This document shows, piece after piece, positions 20,003 to 28,332 of a DNA stretch of 64,000 bases. The position numbers were made by a program, and so were the translations under genes. The notes beneath the pieces were generated by a model. The model saw only the letters and a program-made list of their open reading frames with translations. It searched no databases and was not told the origin of the DNA. Origin of the DNA: UBA2357 sp041916775 (GTDB lineage Bacteria > Pseudomonadota > Gammaproteobacteria > Burkholderiales > Rhodocyclaceae). Location of the stretch: positions 124,001 through 188,000 of the forward strand of contig JAYRYZ010000004.1 of assembly GCA_041916775.1 (NCBI GenBank), read 5' to 3'. The stretch's first letter is position 1. Every line of letters begins with the position of its first letter.

Positions 20003-20683
20003 TCAGAAGCTCTTGCCGACCGACAGCACCAGCACGTTGTCGAAGTTCGGGCCGTCGCCGTCCGAGTCAATGTAGGTCAGGCCAAGGTCAAGGCCGGCAT
20101 ACGAGGTGGCCACGCCGACTTTCCAGTTGGTGACCGAGTCGCCGCTGTCCGGGTCGGCGTAGCCGATGCCGCCGATGAGCGAGATGCCGTCGGTGACCTC
20201 GAAGCTGGCATCCAGCGAGTAGTAGTTGCTGTCCCAGTCGATGTCGCGGAAGTACTTGGCGGACAGGAACTCGTAGGACACGCCAACGTAGATCTCGGTG
20301 GAATCAGTGCCCGACGGAGCCTTGCGCGTCTGCGAGCCCGGATAGGCGTAGTGCACCGCGCCAATGTCGAAGCCGACACCACCGCCCAGTTCACCAGCGT
20401 AGCCCACCGACAGGTCGAGTTCCACGCCGTCGGTGCCGATGTTGCCCCACGCCTTGTCGGAGATGCTCGAGCCCCACAGGCCGACGTAGGCACCGCTATC
20501 GTGCGAGTAGGTCAGGCCACCCTGGATCGCCGGCCGACCGGCCGACCAACTGTAGCCGCGGGAGACGTAGTCGGACACGAAGGTGACGTTGCCACTGATC
20601 GGGCTGTCTTCAGCCTGAGCGGCGCCGATGCCGAACATGGGGATGGCCGAGACGATGGCTGCTGCGATGAGGGTCTTGCGCAT
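20003..20683 (-). CDS. TorF-family putative outer-membrane porin
   Basis: 226 residues: a 24-residue signal peptide (MRKTLIAAAIVSAIPMFG, cleavage after AQA), then amphipathic beta strands and a C-terminal Phe (SVGKSF), as expected for an outer-membrane barrel. The start of the mature part, SGNVTFVSDYVSRGYSWS, is the signature of the TorF/Gcw_chp family. AAGGAGA sits at ideal distance from the ATG. A strong sigma-54 promoter and an NtrC-type palindrome lie upstream, next to a PII-like gene, so expression under nitrogen limitation is likely. The solute is unknown. Confidence 0.88.
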   Translation of the reverse strand: MRKTLIAAAIVSAIPMFGIGAAQAEDSPISGNVTFVSDYVSRGYSWSAGRPAIQGGLTYSHDSGAYVGLWGSSISDKAWGNIGTDGVELDLSVGYAGELGGGVGFDIGAVHYAYPGSQTRKAPSGTDSTEIYVGVSYEFLSAKYFRDIDWDSNYYSLDASFEVTDGISLIGGIGYADPDSGDSVTNWKVGVATSYAGLDLGLTYIDSDGDGPNFDNVLVLSVGKSF

Positions 20684-20720
20684 ATGCTTCTCCTTGTTTG
20701 AAATAGCTGCCAAATTTTCA

Positions 20721-20736
20721 AGCATGTTGTGTGCCA
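20721..20736 (-). promoter_or_regulatory. Sigma-54 promoter of the TorF-family porin gene
   Basis: Read on the minus strand the sequence is TGGCACACAACATGCT, which matches the -24 element TGGCAC completely and keeps the -12 GC at the required spacing. Transcription would start near 20710, leaving a leader of about 27 bases with the ribosome site. Confidence 0.8.
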
Positions 20737-20853
20737 TCTCGTGCATTTGTAGCCACGGATGGCAGATTTCCACCCAGGCTGGGTGCTGTCTCGCACAGCC
20801 GGGAACAATTGCCGTTTCTGGTGATGCACGTTGAGGCAGGCATTGCAGTGCAC

Positions 20854-20868
20854 GCACACTTGTTGTGC
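20854..20868. promoter_or_regulatory. NtrC-type enhancer site upstream of the porin promoter
   Basis: GCAC, seven bases, GTGC: the core of the NtrC-binding palindrome. It lies about 120 bases upstream of the sigma-54 promoter, a usual enhancer distance. Confidence 0.55.
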
Positions 20869-21054
20869 GTCTTCAAGGTGACAGATTTCTGCCTCGGAGA
20901 GTGTTGCGAATTTGCCAGTACGTTCAGGGTTTGGCGCAAATTGGCAAGAAAGTGTCGCAAAGAGGATGATCTGGCCTGGCGCATCGAAGATTGTCCCGCG
21001 AGGCATGGCGTTCGAGTGCAGTCGTGTGGGGCAACTCTACGTTGCCGATTTGGG

Positions 21055-21384
21055 CTATAGCACTGCCACGCCCTTCTCTCCGGTGCGGATCCGGGCCGCT
21101 TGCTTGAGGGCAAGCACGTATAGGGCACCGTTCGCATTGTGGTCGATGCGCTCGGCGACCTCGTCGAGCAGGGTGCCCGGTACGGCGACCTCGATCTTCA
21201 GTTCGGGGAGAAAGTCCACGACGAATTCGGCGCCGCGGACGCGTTCCGTGTGTCCCATCTGATGTACGAAGCCGCGCACGTCGGTGACCACCAGCCCCCG
21301 GATCCCGATGTCCGAGAGTGCCTCACGCACCTCTTCCAGCTCGAACGGCCTGATGATTGCGGTAACCATGTGCATCGTTTGCAT
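21055..21384 (-). CDS. Divergent PII-family nitrogen regulator-like protein
   Basis: 109 residues with the PII fold signatures MVTAIIRPFELEEVREAL, the T-loop stretch QMGHTERVRGAEFVVDFLP and the C-terminal RIRTGEKG. Two key features of GlnB/GlnK are changed: the uridylylated Tyr51 (AEY) is Phe (F54 here) and Tyr46 is Val, and the B-loop that binds ATP phosphates (TGxxGDGK) is missing, replaced by NANGAL. It may therefore signal without uridylylation or bind other ligands. GAGGAGAC precedes the ATG. No amtB gene adjoins; the next gene downstream is the TorF-family porin. Confidence 0.88.
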   Translation of the reverse strand: MQTMHMVTAIIRPFELEEVREALSDIGIRGLVVTDVRGFVHQMGHTERVRGAEFVVDFLPELKIEVAVPGTLLDEVAERIDHNANGALYVLALKQAARIRTGEKGVAVL

Positions 21385-21460
21385 CTTGTGTGTCTCCTCG
21401 CGATCTCGATACAGCGGCAAGCCTGACGGGTGAGGCTGCGCGTCCGGGTGTGGGGCGCAT

Positions 21461-21476
21461 TGCACGAAGCATGCCT
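21461..21476 (-). promoter_or_regulatory. Sigma-54 promoter candidate of the PII-like gene
   Basis: The minus-strand sequence AGGCATGCTTCGTGCA keeps GG and GC at the -24/-12 spacing, with some deviation from consensus in between. It lies about 77 bases upstream of the start codon, and a perfect NtrC palindrome is found 100 bases further upstream, which supports the call. Confidence 0.6.
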
Positions 21477-21575
21477 GTGGCCAGGCTCACGCAAGACGGA
21501 TTTACGCAAGACCAGCGTCATGTGCATGCTCTGTGGTCCTGGTGGTGTCGTTCGTTGCCGCTGGCGCCTGTTTCA

Positions 21576-21592
21576 TGCACCGATACGGTGCA
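21576..21592. promoter_or_regulatory. Perfect NtrC-binding palindrome
   Basis: TGCACCGATACGGTGCA is an exact inverted repeat (TGCACC, five bases, GGTGCA) and equals the NtrC consensus. Placed between the PII-like gene and the divergently transcribed ubiK. Confidence 0.8.
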
Positions 21593-21676
21593 TCCCGTGC
21601 GTCTCCGTTCCCGCGAGCGTGCGCCTGTCGGCGCCAAAGCGACTACAATCCGTATCGAACCCAAGGAGAAAACACC

Positions 21677-21937
21677 ATGAGCGCTCCCCGCATTCTTGAA
21701 GACATCGGCGCCAAGCTGAGTGAACTCGCCGCCAGCAGTCCCGCCAAGGACATCGAGAAGAACGTCAAGGCCATGATGGGCAGTGCCTTTGGCAAGCTCG
21801 ATCTGGTGACGCGAGAGGAGTTCGACATCCAGCGCGAGATGCTGGCCCACGCCCGGCTCAAGCTCGGTGAGCTCGAGAACCGCGTCGCCGAGCTCGAGTC
21901 GGAGCTCGCGAGGCTCCGTACCGAGCGGGCCGAGTGA
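21677..21937 (+). CDS. ubiK: Ubiquinone biosynthesis accessory factor UbiK
   Basis: 86-residue BMFP-family protein that assists ubiquinone synthesis with UbiJ. It begins MSAPRILEDIGAKLSELA, contains the conserved DIEKNVKAMMGSAF amphipathic helix and the VTREEFDIQREML motif, and ends in a coiled coil (residues about 50-84) used for trimerisation. AAGGAG precedes the ATG. Confidence 0.9.
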   Translation: MSAPRILEDIGAKLSELAASSPAKDIEKNVKAMMGSAFGKLDLVTREEFDIQREMLAHARLKLGELENRVAELESELARLRTERAE

Positions 21938-22033
21938 GCGTGCGGTCGTGGCGAAAATGTTGAAATCATCACGAGCATAATCCATAGGGATATTTGCGGT
22001 TAGACTTGGCGCAATCCATCCACGGAGCCCGCC

Positions 22034-23533
22034 ATGTCGCTCGCGACTATCCACAGCCGTGCGCTTGCCGGCCTGCATGCGCCCGAGGTCGTCGTCGAGG
22101 CGCATCTCGCGAATGGGTTGCCCGCGTTCAATCTCGTGGGCTTGGCCGATGTCGAGGTACGTGAAGCGCGCGACAGGGTGCGGGCCGCGATCGTCACCTC
22201 GCAGTTCGAGTTTCCGCAGCGACGCATCACCCTCAACCTTGCACCTGCCGATCTCCCCAAGGAGGGTGGGCGCTTCGACCTGCCGATCGCGCTGGGTGTG
22301 CTCGTCGCGTCGGGGCAACTGGAGGGCCGGCGCGCCGAGGCGCACGAGTTCATCGGCGAGCTGGCCCTGGATGGCAGCCTGAGGCCGGTACGTGGCGCGC
22401 TCGCGATGGCGCTCGCGGCGCGCAGCGCGGGGCGGGCGGTGGTGCTGCCGACGGCGAACGCGGCCGAGGCGGCGCGGGCGAGTGGTGCCGTTGTCCTGCC
22501 TGCGGAAAGCCTGCTTGCCGTGTGCGCGCATCTGAGCGGGCGGGCTCCGATCGCTCCGTACGTGCTGCCGAGCGAGTCGGCTGCACCGCAAGCGACCCCC
22601 GACCTCGCGGAGGTGAAGGGGCAGGCGCAAGCGCGTCGGGCGCTCGAGGTTGCCGCTGCGGGAAGGCACGCGCTGCTGATGTTCGGCCCGCCGGGCACCG
22701 GCAAGTCGATGCTTGCGCAGCGTCTGCCCGGGCTTCTGCCGCCGCTCAATGACGACGAGGCGCTCGAACTCGCTGCGATCCAGTCGATCGAAGGTGCCTT
22801 CACGAGCCAGGCCTGGGGTCAGCGCCCGTTCCGCATGCCGCATCACTCTGCCTCGGCCCCTGCGCTCGTGGGTGGGGGGGCGATGCCAAGGCCGGGAGAG
22901 ATCAGCCTCGCGCATCACGGCGTGCTGTTCCTCGACGAGTTGCCCGAGTTTGACCGGCGTGTGCTGGAGTCGCTGCGTGAGCCGCTCGAGACGGGGCGTA
23001 TCACGGTGTCGCGCGCTCGCGGCCGGGTGGAGTTCCCGGCGCGTTTCCAACTCGTCGCCGCGATGAATCCTTGTCCGTGCGGTTTCCATGGCGCATATCA
23101 GGATCGCTGCAGGTGTACGGCCGAGCAGATCAACCGCTATCGCAAGCGCCTGTCCGGCCCCTTGCTGGACCGCATCGATCTGGTGGTCGAGGTGCCGCTG
23201 CTGGACGCGGCCGAGATGCAGGCGCAGGCCGAGGGTGAGTCGAGTGCTGTGGTGCGTGCGCGCGTCGAGCGGGCGATGGCGATCCAGTACGCGCGCCAGG
23301 GCGTGCCCAACAGCCAGCTTGGAGCCGGCGAGGTGGATCGTCTGTGCCGCCCGGATGCGCGCGGGCAGGCGTTGATGGGGCAGGCGATCGAGCGGCTGCG
23401 GTTGTCGGCGCGTGCCTACCATCGTATCCTGAAGCTCGCGCGCACCATTGCCGATCTGGCCGAGGCCGACGCCGTGGGCGCCGCTCACGTGGCCGAGGCG
23501 ATCCAGTACCGGCGCAGCCTCACCCCTCCCTGA
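22034..23533 (+). CDS. comM: YifB/ComM family Mg-chelatase-like AAA+ ATPase
   Basis: 499-residue hexameric helicase-like AAA+ protein; in Vibrio ComM promotes branch migration during natural transformation. Domains: N-terminal Lon-protease-like fold (1-170), AAA+ with Walker A GPPGTGKS and Walker B GVLFLDELPEF, zinc-binding CPCGFHG...CRC, and a C-terminal Mg-chelatase helical domain ending RAYHRILKLARTIADL. Full length compared with the family. Confidence 0.92.
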   Translation: MSLATIHSRALAGLHAPEVVVEAHLANGLPAFNLVGLADVEVREARDRVRAAIVTSQFEFPQRRITLNLAPADLPKEGGRFDLPIALGVLVASGQLEGRRAEAHEFIGELALDGSLRPVRGALAMALAARSAGRAVVLPTANAAEAARASGAVVLPAESLLAVCAHLSGRAPIAPYVLPSESAAPQATPDLAEVKGQAQARRALEVAAAGRHALLMFGPPGTGKSMLAQRLPGLLPPLNDDEALELAAIQSIEGAFTSQAWGQRPFRMPHHSASAPALVGGGAMPRPGEISLAHHGVLFLDELPEFDRRVLESLREPLETGRITVSRARGRVEFPARFQLVAAMNPCPCGFHGAYQDRCRCTAEQINRYRKRLSGPLLDRIDLVVEVPLLDAAEMQAQAEGESSAVVRARVERAMAIQYARQGVPNSQLGAGEVDRLCRPDARGQALMGQAIERLRLSARAYHRILKLARTIADLAEADAVGAAHVAEAIQYRRSLTPP

Positions 23534-23578
23534 CCCGACTGGCGCGGCTGCGCCCATGCGGGCGAGACCGAGATCCTC

Positions 23579-24787
23579 ATGCCTGCTGCTTCACCCCGTC
23601 TTGCCTTTCTGCTCGCCGCGCTGGCCGCAATCGGGCCATTCGCGATCGACACGTACCTGCCGGCGTTTCACGCCATGGCTGCCGCGCTTGGCGCCACGCA
23701 ACTGCAGGTGCAGCAGACGCTGACCGTCTACATGCTGAGCTTCGCGGCGATGTCGCTGTGGCATGGCGCGCTCTCCGATCGTTTTGGCCGGCGCATCGTG
23801 ATCATCGTCGCGATGGGGATGTTCGCGCTCGGATCGCTCGGGTGTGCGTTCGCGACGAGTATCGAGTGGCTGTGGGCGGGGCGCTGTGTGCAGGGTTTGG
23901 CCGGTGGTGCTGGGATGATCGTCGGCCGGGCGGTGATCCGCGATCTTTACGACGGTGCGCGGGCGCAGCGTGCGATGGCGAGCGTGATGAGCATCTTCGG
24001 CATCGCGCCGGCAGTGGCACCGGTGGTCGGCGGCTGGTTGCTGGCGCTGGCGGGCTGGCGCGCGATCTTCGTGTTTCTCGCGCTGTTCTCGCTCGCGCTC
24101 GCCTGGCTCACCTGGCGTCATCTGCCCGAGACCCTGCCGCCCGGTGCGCGCCAGTCCCTGCACCCGGCGCACCTCGGGCGGGCCTACCTGCAGATCGGAC
24201 GCAGCGCCGCGTTCGCGCTCCTCGCCGGGGCGGTCGCCTTCAACTTCAACGGTTTTTTCCTGTATGTGTTGTCGGCGCCAGTGTTCCTCATGGATCACCT
24301 CGGCGTTGCCGAGACCGGATTCGCCTGGTTGTTCGTGCCGGCGGTGCTCGGCATGGTGGCGGGTTCGATGCTTTCAGGGCGGGTCGCCGGGCGGTGGAGC
24401 CCGCGGGCTACGATCGTGACCGGTTTCGTCATCATGTTCGCTGCTTCCGTCCTCAACATCGGGCACGCGCTGTGGTGGGCGCCGGGGCTTCCCGCTTCGG
24501 TGCTGCCGATCATGCTCTTCAATGTCGGTATGGCGCTGGCGATGCCGAGCCTCACGCTGCTGGCGTTGGATCTCTTCCCCGACCGGCGCGGGCTGGCGTC
24601 GAGCTGTCAGAGCTTCCTGCAGGTGGGGGTGAATGCGGTCTCAGCCGGGCTTGTGGTGCCATTGCTCTGGGGCTCGGTGCTGTCGTTGGCGGCGGGCATG
24701 GCGAGCTTCGCCGCGGCGGGTTTGCTGATGTTCGTGCTGTGGGCCCGCCGCACACCCTCGAATCAGGTGGCCACCCCGCCGAGATAG
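23579..24787 (+). CDS. Bcr/CflA family drug-resistance MFS transporter
   Basis: 402-residue exporter with 12 predicted helices. The N-terminal GPFAIDTYLPAFHAMA (helix 1) and GALSDRFGRR (loop 2-3) identify the Bcr/CflA family, proton-driven exporters of drugs and dipeptides. Its last 25 bases overlap, tail to tail, the 3' end of the LivF-like gene on the other strand. Confidence 0.9.
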   Translation: MPAASPRLAFLLAALAAIGPFAIDTYLPAFHAMAAALGATQLQVQQTLTVYMLSFAAMSLWHGALSDRFGRRIVIIVAMGMFALGSLGCAFATSIEWLWAGRCVQGLAGGAGMIVGRAVIRDLYDGARAQRAMASVMSIFGIAPAVAPVVGGWLLALAGWRAIFVFLALFSLALAWLTWRHLPETLPPGARQSLHPAHLGRAYLQIGRSAAFALLAGAVAFNFNGFFLYVLSAPVFLMDHLGVAETGFAWLFVPAVLGMVAGSMLSGRVAGRWSPRATIVTGFVIMFAASVLNIGHALWWAPGLPASVLPIMLFNVGMALAMPSLTLLALDLFPDRRGLASSCQSFLQVGVNAVSAGLVVPLLWGSVLSLAAGMASFAAAGLLMFVLWARRTPSNQVATPPR

Positions 24788-25497
24788 CTCGCCTGCACGC
24801 CGCGGTCGGCCGCGACGTCCCCACCGCGCCCACTCAGTACGCACGCCCCGGCGGCAAGCACCCAGGCATGCTCTGAGATTTCGAGGGCGCGTTGTGCGTT
24901 CTGTTCGACCAGCAGGACGCCGACGCCGCTTGCAGCGACCTCGACGATGAGTTCGAACACCGCATCACACATGCGCGGCGCCAGGCCCATCGAGGGCTCA
25001 TCCAGCAACACCAGGCGCGGTGCGGCGAGCAGCGCGCGAGTGATCGCGAGCATCTGTTGTTCGCCGCCGGAGAGCGTGCCCGCGGGTTGGGTGAAGCGTT
25101 CCCGCAGTCGTGGCAGGCGGTCGAGCAGACGCTCCCGGTCGGCTGCAGCCTTATCCCGGTCGCGCCGACTGTATGCGCCGAGCCTGAGGTTCTCCGCCAC
25201 TGTCAGGCTGGTCAGGATGCCGCGCCCCTCGGGCACCAGCGCGATGCCCGCAGCGAGCCGTCGGTCGGCCGGCAGGTGCCCCACCGGCGCACCATCGAAA
25301 AGAATCTCGCCCTGAGCGGGCAGCAGGCCCGCAACCGCGCTCAGGGTCGAGCTCTTGCCCGCGCCGTTGGCCCCGATGATGCAGCCGATACCGGTGCGCG
25401 GCAGTGACAGGTCCAGGCCACGCACCGCCGGCAGGTCGCCGTGGCGTACCCACAGATCGCGAAGTTGCAGGAGCGGGATGTCAGCCTTGGTGTGCAT
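24763..25497 (-). CDS. Branched-chain amino acid-type ABC ATPase (LivF-like)
   Basis: 244 residues with Walker A GANGAGKSS, signature LSGGEQQM, Walker B LVLLDEPSMGLAP and the H-loop replaced by a Gln-rich VEQNAQRAL typical of LivF. It overlaps the LivG-like gene by 17 bases. The membrane and binding subunits (LivH, LivM, LivK) are not in the surrounding sequence. Confidence 0.9.
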   Translation of the reverse strand: MHTKADIPLLQLRDLWVRHGDLPAVRGLDLSLPRTGIGCIIGANGAGKSSTLSAVAGLLPAQGEILFDGAPVGHLPADRRLAAGIALVPEGRGILTSLTVAENLRLGAYSRRDRDKAAADRERLLDRLPRLRERFTQPAGTLSGGEQQMLAITRALLAAPRLVLLDEPSMGLAPRMCDAVFELIVEVAASGVGVLLVEQNAQRALEISEHAWVLAAGACVLSGRGGDVAADRGVQASYLGGVAT

Positions 25498-26320
25498 GTG
25501 CGCTGCCGAGGTAGGCGTCGATGACGAGCGGGTTGAGTCGGACGGCGTTCGGGCTGCCCTCGGCGATACGGCGGCCGCTGTCCAGGACGGTGATGCGGTC
25601 GCACAGGGACATCACGAAACGCATGTCGTGCTCGATCACGAGCACGCTGATGCCGTCGTGGCGGATACGCCGTATCAGTTCGGCGAGCGCTGCCGTCTCG
25701 CTCGCGTTCATGCCGGCGGCGGGCTCGTCCAGCGCAAGCAGGCGCGGTGCGGTCGCGAGCGCGCGGGCGATCTCCAGCCGGCGCCGATCGCCATAGGACA
25801 GGGCGCCAGCCGGCCTCTGCGCATATCCGCCCAGGCCGACATAGTCGAGCAGGCGCAGCGCTTCCGCCCGACAATGCGCCTCCTCCGCGTGGTGCGCCGC
25901 ACCGCGCCAAAGTGCCGACATGAGTCCGTCGCGGGTGGTGCGATGCATGCCGGTGATGACGTTGTCCGCGACGCTTGCCGATGCGAAGAGGCGAAGGTTC
26001 TGGAATGTGCGAGCGATCCCCTGGCGCACGGCCCGGGCCGGGTCGTTGCCGAGCGCCGCACCGTCGAAGATGCACTCACCCGAGTCCTTGCGGGTGAAGC
26101 CGGTAATGATGTCGAACAGGGTGGTCTTGCCGGCGCCGTTCGGCCCGATCAAACCATGGATATCGCCAGTCCGCAGGCAAAGATCGACCATGTCGAGCGC
26201 CTTGATTCCTCCGAAGGTCCGGCTGACCCCGCGCAGCGAAAGCAAACAAGTGTTTCGTCCGCGCGGACGTGCGCCGGGAGCGTTAAGTAGTTCGCGCATG
26301 GTCTCGGGCGTGCGTGACAT
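25481..26320 (-). CDS. Branched-chain amino acid-type ABC ATPase (LivG-like)
   Basis: 279 residues. Walker A GPNGAGKTT, the LivG-typical GIARTFQNLRLF Q-loop, signature LSYGDRRR, Walker B LLALDEPAAGMN and H-loop IEHDM. An internal ATG at 26299 is an alternative start giving 272 residues. It pairs with the LivF-like ATPase; the absence of a permease gene upstream, where an unrelated gene starts on the other strand, is unusual for this family. Confidence 0.88.
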   Translation of the reverse strand: MSRTPETMRELLNAPGARPRGRNTCLLSLRGVSRTFGGIKALDMVDLCLRTGDIHGLIGPNGAGKTTLFDIITGFTRKDSGECIFDGAALGNDPARAVRQGIARTFQNLRLFASASVADNVITGMHRTTRDGLMSALWRGAAHHAEEAHCRAEALRLLDYVGLGGYAQRPAGALSYGDRRRLEIARALATAPRLLALDEPAAGMNASETAALAELIRRIRHDGISVLVIEHDMRFVMSLCDRITVLDSGRRIAEGSPNAVRLNPLVIDAYLGSAHAHQG

Positions 26321-26420
26321 CTTGGGTTCGACGGAAACATGGGCGGCAGCGTTCGTCCGCCGCCGGGGCAGGATGGCGCGGAGCGTGTGGACGCCAGCAC
26401 TTTAACGGAGTCGTACCCCA

Positions 26421-26897
26421 ATGCAGAAGATTCTCTCGATGTTCACACTGTGGCTCACGCCGGACTCGCCCACGCTCTGCCAGCCCTCCGGCCCGCTCAT
26501 CGCGCTTGGCGAGACGCGATTCGACACGGTAATCGACGAGATGGGTGCGCCGTCGATGGTCTGGCGCAACCACGACGGCACCATGACATGGGAGTACACC
26601 CCGGAGTTCGCGCATCGCGCCTCGGTGATCCTCACCGTCGATGCCGAAGACGTGATCGTGACGTACGACCTTGCCGCGACGGCCGAGCGGCTCGAGCAAA
26701 TCCGGCCCGGCATGAACGGTAGCGCGGTACGTCGCGTTCTCGGGCGCCCCGCAAACACGCACTTTCGCTCCGACAATCAGCAGACGTTGTGGCGCTGGTA
26801 TCCCCGGGGCGACGCAGCCTGCGGCAGCCGGCCGATCCTTGCGGTGCTCTTCGACTGCGACGGTCATGTCATCGAGACGCGCTGCGAAGTAGAATGA
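26421..26897 (+). CDS. BamE/SmpA-like domain protein
   Basis: 158 residues with two short repeats of the BamE-like pattern: GETRFDTVIDEMGAPSMVW (about 29-47) and RPGMNGSAVRRVLGRPA (about 95-110). It has weak hydrophobicity at the N-terminus (MQKILSMFTLWL) but no clear signal peptide. The sequence is related to the lipoprotein encoded at 27637, on the other side of pdxH. Function unknown, perhaps envelope. Confidence 0.7.
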   Translation: MQKILSMFTLWLTPDSPTLCQPSGPLIALGETRFDTVIDEMGAPSMVWRNHDGTMTWEYTPEFAHRASVILTVDAEDVIVTYDLAATAERLEQIRPGMNGSAVRRVLGRPANTHFRSDNQQTLWRWYPRGDAACGSRPILAVLFDCDGHVIETRCEVE

Positions 26898-26933
26898 AGG
26901 GATCCCGTAATCCCCCTTCACCGGAGCCGCCGG

Positions 26934-27578
26934 ATGTCCGACAAGCCGCTTGCCGACCTGCGCAAGAGCTATGAGCTGGGAAGCCTCGAAGAACACGAAG
27001 TCGCCTCCGCCCCCTTGCAGCAGTTCAAGACCTGGTTCGAGGAGGCGCTCACCAGCGGCGTGCCGGAACCCAATGCGATGACGGTCGCCACCGTCGGCGA
27101 GAATGGCCGGCCCTCTTCCCGGCCGGTGCTGATCAAGAGCTTCGACGAGCGCGGCATCGTCTGGTTCACCAACTATCTGAGCCGCAAGGGGCGCGATCTT
27201 GCCGCGCACCCCTTCGCCGCGCTGCAGTTCCACTGGGTGGAGATGGAGCGGGTGGTGCGCATCGAGGGCGCGGTCGAGAAGGTTTCCGACGCCGAATCGG
27301 ACGCCTACTTCGCCAGCCGTCCGCTCAACCACCGTATCGGCGCCTGGGCCTCGCATCAGAGCGAGGTCATTCCCAACCGCGGCGTCATCGTCGCGCGCGC
27401 CGCCGAGTACGGCCTCAAGTTCGGCTTCAGCCCGCCGCGCCCGCCGCACTGGGGCGGTTACCGGCTGCGGCCCGATTACTGGGAGTTCTGGCAGGGGCGC
27501 TCGTCGCGCCTGCACGACCGCATCGCGTACCGTCTGCATGAAGATGGCGACTGGCTGCGCGAGCGCCTGTCGCCCTGA
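26934..27578 (+). CDS. pdxH: Pyridoxamine 5'-phosphate oxidase
   Basis: FMN enzyme making pyridoxal phosphate from PNP or PMP. 214 residues with SRPVLIKSFDERGIVWFTNY, RKGRDL, FHWVEMERVVRIEG, ASHQSEV and the C-terminal signature PHWGGYRLRPDYWEFWQGR...RLHDR. Length and order match E. coli PdxH. It sits between two BamE-like genes, all in the same direction. Confidence 0.95.
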   Translation: MSDKPLADLRKSYELGSLEEHEVASAPLQQFKTWFEEALTSGVPEPNAMTVATVGENGRPSSRPVLIKSFDERGIVWFTNYLSRKGRDLAAHPFAALQFHWVEMERVVRIEGAVEKVSDAESDAYFASRPLNHRIGAWASHQSEVIPNRGVIVARAAEYGLKFGFSPPRPPHWGGYRLRPDYWEFWQGRSSRLHDRIAYRLHEDGDWLRERLSP

Positions 27579-27636
27579 GCATGTCGCCTGCGCGGGGTAC
27601 GCGCACCGCGTGGCGGTAGAGACGCAGGAGCCGGAC

Positions 27637-28263
27637 ATGAACACTCGCAACCCGCAAATCGCATCGCAGCACCTTCGCCGGCTCGCCCTCCACGGGCTGT
27701 GCCTCGTCCTTGCGGTGTTCGCGCTGCAGGGCTGCGCCGCGCTTGCGCCACCCAAGCCGCTGGCGGACGAGGCCGAGGTGCGCGCCACCCGGGGCACGCC
27801 CGAGGTGATCTGGGACAACCCCGACGGCACGCGCAGTTTCCAGTACCCCACCCAGCCCAACGGCACCAGCACCTGGACCTATGTGATCGACCCCGCAGGC
27901 AAGGTCGTCGGCCAGTACGACGCGCTCGCCCCCAACCAGCGCGAACGGGTGAAGCCCGGCATGAGCCAGGAGGATGTGCGCCGCCTGCTCGGCCGTGAGC
28001 GCTCCATCCAGCGCTTCTCCCTCTCCGGCGAGGAGGTGTGGGACTGGAACGTGCCGCGCGACTGGCCCGGCGTGATCGCCACGCTCTTCAATGTGCATTT
28101 CGTGGACGGCAAGGTGGTGCGCACCAGTCTCAGCCATATCCATCCGGACGGCGACGGCGACTTCCGCTTCGGTTTCGGCATCGGACGCGGCGTGGGGCCG
28201 CACTGGGGCGTGGGGGTCGGTTGGGGCTGGCCCGGGCCGTGGGGTTGGCCTTACGGTTGGTGA
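27637..28263 (+). CDS. BamE/SmpA-like lipoprotein with Gly/Trp-rich tail
   Basis: 208 residues. Signal sequence with lipobox LQGC (Cys near 30), a repeated BamE-like domain (RGTPEVIWDNPDG about 52; KPGMSQEDVRRLLGRE about 108) and an odd C-terminal tail of Gly, Trp, Phe and Pro (about residues 178-208) ending PYGW. Homologous to the protein encoded at 26421. GCAGGAG precedes the ATG. Likely anchored in the outer membrane; role unknown. Confidence 0.75.
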   Translation: MNTRNPQIASQHLRRLALHGLCLVLAVFALQGCAALAPPKPLADEAEVRATRGTPEVIWDNPDGTRSFQYPTQPNGTSTWTYVIDPAGKVVGQYDALAPNQRERVKPGMSQEDVRRLLGRERSIQRFSLSGEEVWDWNVPRDWPGVIATLFNVHFVDGKVVRTSLSHIHPDGDGDFRFGFGIGRGVGPHWGVGVGWGWPGPWGWPYGW

Positions 28264-28332
28264 GCGAGCCACCTCGTCGCAAGCAGCGAGCGCCTCGACA
28301 GCGCGGGCAAAGCGCCTTAAAATCCGGGCCTT

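Larger units (their letters stand above)
20684..21054. other. 371-base intergenic region, regulatory, no gene seen
   Basis: AT-richer gap between the PII-like gene and the porin gene. Short open frames on both strands have no ribosome site or plausible protein character. It contains the sigma-54 promoter and NtrC-type site listed separately, which explains about half of it; nothing further was recognised. Confidence 0.6.

Noticed and set aside
21518..23557. 679-residue open frame antisense to comM and ubiK
   Set aside because: comM has complete AAA+ motifs on the other strand; the antisense frame has none.
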